Of a stretch of DNA of 18,985 nucleotides, positions 13,367 to 18,985 are shown in pieces. This DNA comes from SIG588 sp045599305 (lineage in GTDB: Bacteria > Bacillota > Clostridia > Oscillospirales > Acutalibacteraceae). The notes below the pieces were generated by a model. It ran no database searches, was not told the DNA's origin, and was given only the letters and a program-made list of their open reading frames with translations. The translations under genes and the position numbers were made by a program. Position 1 is the first letter of the stretch; each line of letters starts with the position of its first letter. Location of the stretch: assembly GCA_045599305.1 (NCBI GenBank), contig JAZRVU010000009.1, positions 1 through 18,985 on the forward strand. The letters are read 5' to 3'.

Positions 13367-14011
13367 ATGAAAATCGCACCGTCTATCCTCACCTGTGATT
13401 TCACCAATTTGCGGCAGGAGATGGCCGCCATGGAAGCGTGGGGCGTGGATCTGCTGCATCTGGACGTGATGGACGGCGTGTTCGTGCCGAACATCACCTT
13501 CGGTCCCACGGTGATCGCCGCGCTGCGGCCGCTGGTGAAGATCCCTTTTGATGTACATCTGATGCTGCAGCATCCCGAGTGGCTGCTGGACGATTTCATC
13601 CGTGCGGGCGCCGATATGGTCACCATCCATGTCGAGAGCGATGCTCCCGTGGCCGATACACTGCGCCGCATCCGGGAGGCGGGCTGCAAGGCGGGTCTGT
13701 CGCTCAACCCCGGCACTCCGGCCGAGGCGGTGTTCCCGTATCTCGAGCTGACGGATCTGGTGCTGGTGATGACGGTGCAGCCGGGCTTCGGCGGCCAGTC
13801 CTTCCGGCCGGAGGTGCTCGAAAAGATCACCGCCATCCGTGCCGAGGCGGATCGCCGCGGCCTGCCGCTGAGCATCGAGGTGGACGGCGGTGTGAAAGCC
13901 GCCAACGCCCCTCTGGTGGCCGCGGCCGGCGCCGATACGGTGGTCATGGGCAGTGCGTTGTTCGGCGGGGCCGACCCGCTGGGCACGGTGCAGGCCGTCC
14001 GGCCGCTGTGA
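13367..14011 (+). CDS. rpe: Rpe, ribulose-phosphate 3-epimerase
   Basis: A 214-residue TIM-barrel enzyme that interconverts ribulose 5-phosphate and xylulose 5-phosphate in the pentose phosphate pathway. Family residues are all present: KIAPSIL (2-8), LLHLDVMDGVFVPNITFGP (29-47, with H31, D33 and catalytic-site D36), DVHLM (62-66), MTVQPGFGGQSF (135-146) and EVDGGVKAAN (171-180, with D173). The start at 13367 follows a GGGAG about 11 bases upstream; a longer frame begins inside the ricT terminator and is rejected. No good promoter is seen between the terminator and the start, so read-through may help. Its 3' end is two bases from MITE 2, which supplies its terminator. In many Firmicutes rpe sits beside rsgA and prkC; here it stands alone. 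Confidence 0.96.
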   Translation: MKIAPSILTCDFTNLRQEMAAMEAWGVDLLHLDVMDGVFVPNITFGPTVIAALRPLVKIPFDVHLMLQHPEWLLDDFIRAGADMVTIHVESDAPVADTLRRIREAGCKAGLSLNPGTPAEAVFPYLELTDLVLVMTVQPGFGGQSFRPEVLEKITAIRAEADRRGLPLSIEVDGGVKAANAPLVAAAGADTVVMGSALFGGADPLGTVQAVRPL

Positions 14012-14013
14012 CC

Positions 14014-14191
14014 TAAGGCAATACCGCATAATTCTGACGGTGCAGATGCGCTGTCAGGTTTTTCGTCAGAATGTACGAAAAAGGCGCGGGCAGACTGCCG
14101 TCTGCCAAGTCTTTTTTGTGCGTTATGGCGGAAAAGATGCAAGCATATGTGCCGCCAAGGCGTCAGCCGTGAATTGTGCGGTGTTGCCTTA
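14014..14191. mobile_element. MITE 2: 178-bp element with 21-bp terminal inverted repeats
   Basis: The left end TAAGGCAATACCGCATAATT (14014-14033, plus one C) and the reverse complement of the right end (14171-14191) match at 19 of 21 positions, and both differences are T/C changes. The element lies between the convergent rpe and mecA genes, starting two bases after the rpe stop. It codes for nothing. Inside are a 9-bp inverted repeat (ATTCTGACG 14031-14039/CGTCAGAAT 14064-14072), a terminator hairpin (14089-14117) and a TGGCGG/CCGCCA stem (14126-14157). The repeat sequence is unrelated to MITE 1. The ends begin and finish with TA, compatible with a TA duplication, but no longer duplication is seen. 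Confidence 0.82.
14089..14117 (+). terminator. Terminator hairpin inside MITE 2
   Basis: GGCAGAC (14089-14095)/GTCTGCC (14100-14106) with loop TGCC, then AAGTC and six T (14112-14117). On the other strand the hairpin is followed by CGCGCCTTTTTC, so it can serve both rpe and mecA. Confidence 0.75.
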
Positions 14192-14731
14192 ATCTTTGCA
14201 CACCAGCCGATGCAGGCGGGGCAGGGCGTCTCCGATGAAAACGGGGGTGCCGTGCTCCGCCGCCATCGCCGCGGCGGCTTCGCCCCCGGCGATGAACTCG
14301 GCACATTCATAAAGCGCGGGCATCGGGTCGCCGCCGCGGATGACCAGCCAGTAGGTCTCTCCGTCACGGTAGAGGGAGCTGCTCCTGCCGAAGGCGGACG
14401 GCTGTGCACCGCAGGCGGATGCCAATTGCAGCAGGCCGTCGGCGTCGGTGACGAAGGTGGCCGGTGCGCTGCGGTCGGGCGGGCCGGCGGACGGGCGGCT
14501 CGGGGTCACGAGCAGAAGGCAGCCGCCGTCCAGCGGCAGTGCCTCCACCAGCAGGGAACTGCCCGGGTCGTAACCCGTTTCCCGCCGTGCCATCCGCAGC
14601 AGGGCTTTCACCATCCGGCGGGTGCGGGGGCTGTGTTCATCCAGCTCTCCGAAGCTCAGCCCCATCGCGGCCAGCTCGCCGTCGGAGAGGTACAGGGTCA
14701 GGCAACCGTTATCCGCAAGGTCGATTTGCAT
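14189..14731 (-). CDS. mecA: MecA-like ClpC adaptor protein
   Basis: A 180-residue MecA-family protein; the family delivers substrates to the ClpCP protease and in Bacillus controls competence. The N-terminal domain shows LTLYLSDGELAAMGLSFGEL, then SPRTRRMVKALLRMARRETG and VEALPLDGGCLLLVTPS (family pattern: beta strands, helix, lvEaip..gcLlllt). After a short linker the C-terminal domain has LLQLASACGAQPS, SSLYRDGETYWLVI and MAAEHGTPVFIGDALPRLHR, matching the ClpC-binding half. It is shorter than Bacillus MecA (about 218). The start has AAGGGGG about seven bases upstream and a promoter before it. The stop TAA is made by the first three bases of the MITE 2 repeat, so the last residues may differ from the ancestral end. 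Confidence 0.82.
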   Translation of the reverse strand: MQIDLADNGCLTLYLSDGELAAMGLSFGELDEHSPRTRRMVKALLRMARRETGYDPGSSLLVEALPLDGGCLLLVTPSRPSAGPPDRSAPATFVTDADGLLQLASACGAQPSAFGRSSSLYRDGETYWLVIRGGDPMPALYECAEFIAGGEAAAAMAAEHGTPVFIGDALPRLHRLVCKD

Positions 14732-14766
14732 GAGGATCCCCCTTATTCGGTCGATTTTGCTCTTTC

Positions 14767-14795
14767 ATCATACCCCCTTGCCGTCACTGCGGCAA
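14767..14795 (-). promoter_or_regulatory. Sigma-A promoter of mecA overlapped by a palindrome
   Basis: On the minus strand TTGCCG (14795-14790), 17-bp spacer, TATGAT (14772-14767). The inverted repeat CTTGCCG (14777-14783)/CGGCAAG (14790-14796) covers the -35 and spacer, so it may be an operator. It is also just upstream of the Rnf-like cluster, for which I see no clear promoter. Confidence 0.65.
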
Positions 14796-14828
14796 GAGGG
14801 GAAACGCTGGTAATTCACAAGAAAGGTC

Positions 14829-16100
14829 GTGTCATCTGTGCCGGTTCTCACCAATCGCGGCGTGCGGCTCACGTTCTGCAAGCAGCCTGCCGCCGACCGC
14901 CCCATCGAGGATCTGACGGACATTTCACGGGTATATCTGCCGGTGTCGTCGGCGAATGGGAAGGCACGGTGCGTGCTGCAGTCCTTTGCCTCCGTGCTGT
15001 ACGGGCAGGTGATCGCCCGCCCCGACGGCGCGAGAGGTATCCCGGCGCTGTCCACCGTCAGCGGGGTATTCACCGAGCACCGGGATATTGATTACCCCGG
15101 CGTCGGCATGCTGTCCTGCATCGTGCTCGACTGCATGGATGCCCGCCGTCCCGCGCCGTCCGGGCGCACCGATACCGACAGTCTGACGGCGGAGCAGATC
15201 GTGGAGATCGCCCGCCAGCAGGCGGTGATCGACGAACTCGACGGCCGTCCGCTCTATGAAAAACTGCGTCTGTGGGCCGAAGAGGGCTGCGACGTGGTGG
15301 TCGGCGACGCGGTGGAGGATCAGCCGTATGCCTCTGCCGCGTGGGAAGTGCTGAGCGAGAGCGTGGAGCAGGTGTGGGAGGGCCTTTCACTGGCCGCCCG
15401 CGCCGTGGGCTGCGAGCAGATGCATCTGGCGGTGCAGCCGCTCCCGAAAAATCATTACCGGGCGCTGTGTCAGCGGCTGGGCGATGCCAAAAAACTGTTC
15501 ACCGTGCGCCGCAAATATCCCGCCGTGGCCCGCACCGAAAAGCCGTTCGGCAAACGGGTGCGCCGCATCGGGGTGCAGGCGCTGCTGGCGCTGCTGCGCG
15601 CCGCCGCTTTCCATGAGCCGCACACCGCCTGTGTGGTGACGGTGGCGGGGGACGCGGTGGCCACCCCCCGCAATGTGCGGGTGCCCTTCGGCACCCCCGC
15701 ATCGGATCTGTTCCGTCTGTGCGGCCTCGCGGCCGAGCCGACGCTCGTGCTGTTCGGTGATGTGATGACCGGCCACGCAGTGGAGAACACCGATCTGCCC
15801 ATCCTGCCGGGTGTCACCTGCCTGCTGGCGCTGACCGCGCCGCTCAATCCGCCGGCCGAGGTCTGTGTGGGCTGCGGGCGGTGTGCGCAGGTCTGCCATG
15901 CCGGGCTGATGCCGGTCACGCTGATGCAGACGATCGACCGTGGCCAGACCGAACGGCTGCATATGCTGCACGCCGAGGCCTGCGACGGCTGCGGCGCGTG
16001 TGCGGCCGTCTGCCCCGCGGGGCTGGAGCTGTCCGCACGCATCTGCGCGGCGGGCAGAGAAGCGGATATATCGGGAAAAGGAGATGGGGACCGTGAGTGA
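14829..16100 (+). CDS. rnfC: RnfC-like subunit, divergent (two 4Fe-4S clusters, no FMN/NADH motif)
   Basis: A 423-residue peripheral subunit of an Rnf-like complex. Order: biotinyl-lipoyl-like N-terminal domain (about 10-105), degenerate Rossmann region, SLBB domain (VVTVAGDAVATPRNVRVPFG, 269-288), then two ferredoxin-type clusters C346/C349/C352/C356 and C385/C388/C391/C395. Classical RnfC binds FMN and NADH through GLGGATFPT, ECEPY and YPxGGEKQLI; here the aligned places read QQAVIDELDGRPLYEKL (130-146), VEDQPY (162-167) and KYPAVARTEKPF (229-240). So direct NADH oxidation is doubtful. GTG at 14829 is used; GTG at 14838 is also possible, since the AAAGG site is two or eleven bases away. It heads an overlapping operon C-D-E-A. 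Confidence 0.85.
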   Translation: MSSVPVLTNRGVRLTFCKQPAADRPIEDLTDISRVYLPVSSANGKARCVLQSFASVLYGQVIARPDGARGIPALSTVSGVFTEHRDIDYPGVGMLSCIVLDCMDARRPAPSGRTDTDSLTAEQIVEIARQQAVIDELDGRPLYEKLRLWAEEGCDVVVGDAVEDQPYASAAWEVLSESVEQVWEGLSLAARAVGCEQMHLAVQPLPKNHYRALCQRLGDAKKLFTVRRKYPAVARTEKPFGKRVRRIGVQALLALLRAAAFHEPHTACVVTVAGDAVATPRNVRVPFGTPASDLFRLCGLAAEPTLVLFGDVMTGHAVENTDLPILPGVTCLLALTAPLNPPAEVCVGCGRCAQVCHAGLMPVTLMQTIDRGQTERLHMLHAEACDGCGACAAVCPAGLELSARICAAGREADISGKGDGDRE

Positions 16101-17073
16101 ATGGCAGTCGGCACCGCATTGGCGGCAGATCGAACAGGCATCCTATCGCTGCTGGGACGTGCTCATCCCGTTGATACCGCTCACGGTGTATTCCTGTGTG
16201 TATTACGGCCTGCGGCCGCTGTATGTGATGCTCTGTTCCGTGGCCGCCGCCATGGCGGCCGAATGGCTCGGCTATGTGCTGCAGATGCGGCGCGCCCCTC
16301 TCACCGACGGCACCGCCGCCGTGACGGGCGGCGTCATCGGACTGGTCATGTCCCCCATCGTGCCCCTGTGGGTGCCGGTGGTGGCATCGGTTTTCGCCAT
16401 CTGGGTGGTAAAACTGCCGTTCGGCGGACGTGGCCACAACATTTTCAATCCCGCGGCGGGCGGTCTGGCGCTGGTCACGGTGCTGTTCCCCGCGCAGATG
16501 TTCCTCTATCCCGATCCGGAACGCTCCATCGCGGATATGAGCAACCTCATTACGCAAACCTCTCCCGCGGCGCTGCTGCGGGCGGGCGCCACGCCGGGCT
16601 ACAGCCCCATGGATATCGCCATCAGCAATTTCCCCGGCCCCATCGGGTCGGTACTCATCATTCTGGCCGCCTGCATCCTCTATCTGTTCGTGCGGCGTGC
16701 CTCGTCGCCCTGCGTGGTGGTGTCGTTCCTGGCCACCTGCGCGCTGTGGGCGGTGCTGTTCCCGCGGGTGAGCGGCCCGGCGTGGAGCAGTGTACTGCTG
16801 GAGCTCTGCTCCGGGTATCTGATGCTCACCGCCACCTTCCTCATCGCCGATCCGGTCACCGCGCCGCGGCACTGGCTGGCGCGGATCGTGTACGGCGTGC
16901 TGGCGGGACTGCTGGTCATGCTGCTGCGGCAGGTGGGCCAATTTGAAGAGGGCGCCTGCTTTGCGGTGCTGATCTGCAATCTGTTTGCCGGTGTGCTGGA
17001 TCGCTGGTGCTGGAAACTGTGCTATACCATCCGCCGACGCCGGCAGGATCATAAAGGAGGCTTGCCCGTATGA
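16093..17073 (+). CDS. rnfD: RnfD-like membrane subunit
   Basis: A 326-residue membrane protein of the RnfD/NqrB family with about nine hydrophobic segments. Conserved blocks are LTDGTAAVTGGVIGLVMSP (70-88), KLPFGGRGHNIFNPAAGG (107-124) and the late segment LIADPVTAPRH. In classical RnfD an FMN is joined covalently to the Thr of a TGATPL motif; the aligned place here is TQTSPA (154-159), so Ser157 takes the place of the Thr. Whether it is flavinylated is unknown; no apbE is in the window. The GTG at 16093 is chosen because AAGGAG lies nine bases upstream; the ATG at 16084 directly abuts that site. It overlaps rnfC by 8 bp and rnfE by 4 bp. No rnfG follows, unlike the clostridial order C-D-G-E-A-B. 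Confidence 0.88.
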   Translation: MSEWQSAPHWRQIEQASYRCWDVLIPLIPLTVYSCVYYGLRPLYVMLCSVAAAMAAEWLGYVLQMRRAPLTDGTAAVTGGVIGLVMSPIVPLWVPVVASVFAIWVVKLPFGGRGHNIFNPAAGGLALVTVLFPAQMFLYPDPERSIADMSNLITQTSPAALLRAGATPGYSPMDIAISNFPGPIGSVLIILAACILYLFVRRASSPCVVVSFLATCALWAVLFPRVSGPAWSSVLLELCSGYLMLTATFLIADPVTAPRHWLARIVYGVLAGLLVMLLRQVGQFEEGACFAVLICNLFAGVLDRWCWKLCYTIRRRRQDHKGGLPV

Positions 17074-17720
17074 CACCGCGTACACCCGGGCGGGCCCGCC
17101 GCCTGGCACAGATCTTTTTCGATACGTTCCTGGTGCGCAACATCGTGCTGGTGAAGATGATCAGCATCTGCCCCATCATCGCCGCCGCCGTCAACCTGAA
17201 ATACGGCGTGACGCTCACGGTCGCCGCCGCGGCGGCACTGCTGCCCACGGCGCTGCTCATGTCGCTGGTGGGGGATAAGCTCAAGCCGGTGCTGCGCGCG
17301 CCGCTCTACACACTGCTTGCCTCCTGCATCCTGCTGGGGGTCGCCTTCGTGGTGCAGGAATATGTGGAGCCGGAACTGTATGCCGCGCTCTATCTCTACC
17401 TGCCGCTGATGGCGGTGAATACGCTGATGACCTATCGCGCCGGCGGCTTTGCCGTGGCCAGCCGCCCCCCCGAGGCGCTGGCCGACGCGTTCGGCTCCAC
17501 CATGGGCTTCGGGGCGGTCATCTGTCTGGTGTCCGCCGTGCGGGAGCTGCTGGCTTTCGGCACCCTGTGGGACATCCGGCTGACGGCGCCGCTGCTGCCC
17601 GCCGCCGCCTCTCCCTTTGTGGCGTTCCTGCTGCTGGGGATCATGGCCGCCGGCCTGCAGTTTTTGCGGGAACTGACCCGCCGTTTCGTGGAAGGGGAGG
17701 TGACCCGTCCCAATGAGTGA
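17070..17720 (+). CDS. rnfE: RnfE-like membrane subunit (one cluster Cys lost)
   Basis: A 216-residue membrane protein of the RnfA/RnfE/NqrDE family with six hydrophobic segments. The first signature cysteine is kept in MISICPIIA (C34, classical LGLCPLLA). The second, normally in the VNCxxLGRAEAFA block, reads VNTLMTYRAGGFA, so Thr118 replaces it. In classical complexes these cysteines, with those of RnfA, hold a cluster in the middle of the membrane. Later blocks (ADAFGSTMGFGAVICLVSAV) match RnfE, which distinguishes it from RnfA. AAGGAGG ten bases upstream and an ATGA overlap with rnfD fix the start; the end overlaps rnfA by 8 bp. It follows rnfD directly with no rnfG between. Confidence 0.87.
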   Translation: MTPRTPGRARRLAQIFFDTFLVRNIVLVKMISICPIIAAAVNLKYGVTLTVAAAAALLPTALLMSLVGDKLKPVLRAPLYTLLASCILLGVAFVVQEYVEPELYAALYLYLPLMAVNTLMTYRAGGFAVASRPPEALADAFGSTMGFGAVICLVSAVRELLAFGTLWDIRLTAPLLPAAASPFVAFLLLGIMAAGLQFLRELTRRFVEGEVTRPNE

Positions 17721-18297
17721 ACTGATCGCGTGGCTGCTTGCCACCGCCGTTTTTCAGAACATCGTGCTGACCACCGGCTTCGGGTCGTCGCTGCTCATGC
17801 GGGTGCTCAATAAAAAGAGCGACATCTGGAAGTTCGGCCTCATCCTGGCCTTTTTCCTGGTGGCCACCGTGCTGATCGACTATCCCGTCGACCTGTGGCT
17901 GGGGCTGACCACCCGCGCCAAGCTGCTGCGTCCGCTCGTGATGGTGGCGATCGCCGTGGTGCTCTATTTTGCGGTCACCCTCATCACCGCCCGCATCTCG
18001 GTACCGTTTTACAAGAAGATCAAGCCCTATGTGGGACCCGCCGCTTTCAACAACCTCACCATCGGCATCGCCATGATCGCCAACCACAAGGTGACGGTGT
18101 CGTTTTTGGGCACGCTGGGTCTGGCGCTGGGCACCTGCGCAGGCTTCATGTTCACCGGCTGGCTGCTGCTGGAGGGCCGCGCCCGACTGGATCAGGCCGC
18201 GATACCGCAGGCCTACCGCGGTGTGCCGGTCGCCTTCCTTTACCTCGGCCTCGTGGCGCTGGCGCTGATGGGTTTCGGCGGCAGCAGTCTTATCTGA
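17713..18297 (+). CDS. rnfA: RnfA-like membrane subunit (both cluster Cys lost)
   Basis: A 194-residue membrane protein, the same length as classical RnfA (about 193), with six hydrophobic segments. The start FQNIVLTTGFGSSLLM aligns with the NNFVLxxxLGLCPF block, so Ser26 stands at the first cluster cysteine. The second block, classically TTNCAVLGVAL, reads FNNLTIGIAM, so Leu115 is at the second. The C-terminus YRGVPVAFLYLGLVALALMG fits the RnfA end (FRG...GLMSLAFMGF). The fold is thus kept while the metal ligands are gone. It overlaps rnfE by 8 bp. No rnfB follows: the next gene starts 25 bp downstream and is unrelated. Confidence 0.85.
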   Translation: MSELIAWLLATAVFQNIVLTTGFGSSLLMRVLNKKSDIWKFGLILAFFLVATVLIDYPVDLWLGLTTRAKLLRPLVMVAIAVVLYFAVTLITARISVPFYKKIKPYVGPAAFNNLTIGIAMIANHKVTVSFLGTLGLALGTCAGFMFTGWLLLEGRARLDQAAIPQAYRGVPVAFLYLGLVALALMGFGGSSLI

Positions 18298-18322
18298 ATC
18301 CATAATAAGGAGAGATCACCTG

Positions 18323-18985
18323 ATGAGTGCAAGCAGGATCCGCCGCCGCCGGCGCCGGATGTCCCGCCGCCGCCGCGTGTGGCGGACAGTGGGCAAAGTG
18401 CTTTTGTGGCTGCTCGTCATCCCCGCCCTGATCGGCGGATATTATCTGGCGCAATATCTGTTTACCCGCAACACCGCCCCTGTGGTGAATAACGACCCCG
18501 TCCCCGCCGCGACCACCACGGCGGGCGAGACGACGCCCACCCGGCCCACCGAGCCCGAGCCCAAGCAGGACCCCGAGCCGGAGGGGGTGCTAACGCTGGC
18601 GAAGCTGCGGGCGATCTGGCTGCCGCTGTCGGCACTGCGGGACGTTCCGGCGTGGGACGCCACCCTTTCGGGCGCGGCGTCGGCCGGCTTCAATGCCGTC
18701 ATCGTCGATCTGAAGGACGCCGACGGCCGGGTGTGGTACGCCTCCGAGACCGCGGCCGCCGCCGAGGCGCGCAGCGTGCAGGAGACGGCGCTTTCGGCCG
18801 AGGAACTGAAGACGGCCGGGCAGGCGCTGAACGAATACGGCCTCACGCTGGTGCCGCGTCTGTTTGCCTTCCGCGACAATCTGGCGCCGCGCTATCTGGC
18901 CGCGGCACGGGTGTCGGTGGCGGGCAGTCCGCAGTCGGTGGGGTACGACAACGATCCCCCCGCCGGCGGCCGCCCGGGGCTCCAG
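18323..18985 (+). CDS. Putative membrane-anchored glycoside hydrolase (DUF4015-like), 3' end outside window
   Basis: The visible 221 residues begin with a strongly basic stretch (about RIRRRRRRMSRRRRVWR), then one membrane segment (VGKVLLWLLVIPALIGGYYL, about 23-42), then a Thr/Pro/Glu-rich linker (about 48-80) and the start of a TIM-barrel-like domain: LRAIWLPLSALR, FNAVIVDLKDADGRVWYAS and YGLTLVPRLFAFRDN. The pattern of a conserved VIDxKDxxG after a lone N-terminal anchor is typical of the putative glycoside hydrolases of the DUF4015 type; the catalytic part is cut off by the window end. It would face outward, anchored at the membrane. AAGGAGAG about nine bases before the ATG fixes the start. 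There is no terminator between rnfA and this gene, so it may be co-transcribed with the Rnf-like cluster. Confidence 0.72.
   Translation, partial: MSASRIRRRRRRMSRRRRVWRTVGKVLLWLLVIPALIGGYYLAQYLFTRNTAPVVNNDPVPAATTTAGETTPTRPTEPEPKQDPEPEGVLTLAKLRAIWLPLSALRDVPAWDATLSGAASAGFNAVIVDLKDADGRVWYASETAAAAEARSVQETALSAEELKTAGQALNEYGLTLVPRLFAFRDNLAPRYLAAARVSVAGSPQSVGYDNDPPAGGRPGLQ

Noticed and set aside
17070..18297. Na+-translocating NADH:quinone reductase (Nqr) instead of Rnf
   Set aside because: The first gene is an RnfC-type protein with ferredoxin-like clusters at the C-terminus, and no NqrA or NqrF is seen.
1..18985. CRISPR arrays, tRNA or rRNA genes
   Set aside because: No regularly spaced repeats and no tRNA- or rRNA-like sequences were recognised on either strand.

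Overview
This window looks chromosomal, from a high-GC, gut-type member of the Clostridia, most likely Oscillospirales/Ruminococcaceae. The basis is strongly GC-biased coding DNA, Gram-positive ribosome binding sites (AAGGAGG), sigma-A promoters, the darA-holB-ricT gene set, MecA, a QueT-type transporter, a tandem glycine riboswitch and a clostridial-style Rnf gene cluster. I placed it from gene content only; no search was run.

Layout. (1) Bases 1-4420, minus strand: a tight operon yfmF-yfmH-lgt-folD (two M16 peptidase-like proteins linked to EF-P modification, prolipoprotein diacylglyceryl transferase, folate enzyme; folD runs off the left edge). (2) About 4430-6140: a visibly AT-richer accessory island with an XRE regulator, a 58-residue ribbon-helix-helix protein, and a divergent SLOG-family gene broken by a 280-bp element with 23-bp terminal inverted repeats (a MITE). 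Two near-identical terminators end the XRE and RHH genes. (3) 6189-8075: sigma-A promoter, tandem glycine riboswitch with terminator, and an alanine/glycine:cation symporter. (4) 8087-9750, minus: a TtcA-like tRNA thiolation enzyme followed by a secreted metallo-beta-lactamase-fold lipoprotein. (5) 9776-10401, minus: a YgjP-type metallopeptidase. (6) 10433-13334, plus: queT-darA-holB-ricT, with a possible preQ1-type leader ahead of queT. (7) 13367-14731: rpe and mecA converge on a second, unrelated 178-bp MITE-like element (14014-14191) that supplies a terminator hairpin and the mecA stop codon. (8) 14829-18297, plus: an overlapping Rnf-like cluster, C-D-E-A, followed by the start of a membrane-anchored putative glycoside hydrolase that runs off the right edge.

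The most unusual system is the Rnf-like cluster. It has rnfC, rnfD, rnfE and rnfA homologues but no rnfG or rnfB. The proteins lack, at the aligned places, most residues that carry electrons in the classical complex: three of the four membrane cysteines of RnfA/RnfE, the RnfC glycine-rich FMN/NADH motif and its companion motifs, and the RnfD flavin-bearing threonine. The RnfC ferredoxin-like clusters and the membrane scaffold are intact. All four genes are open and overlap, so this looks like a reduced, maintained variant, not decay. What it does is unknown.
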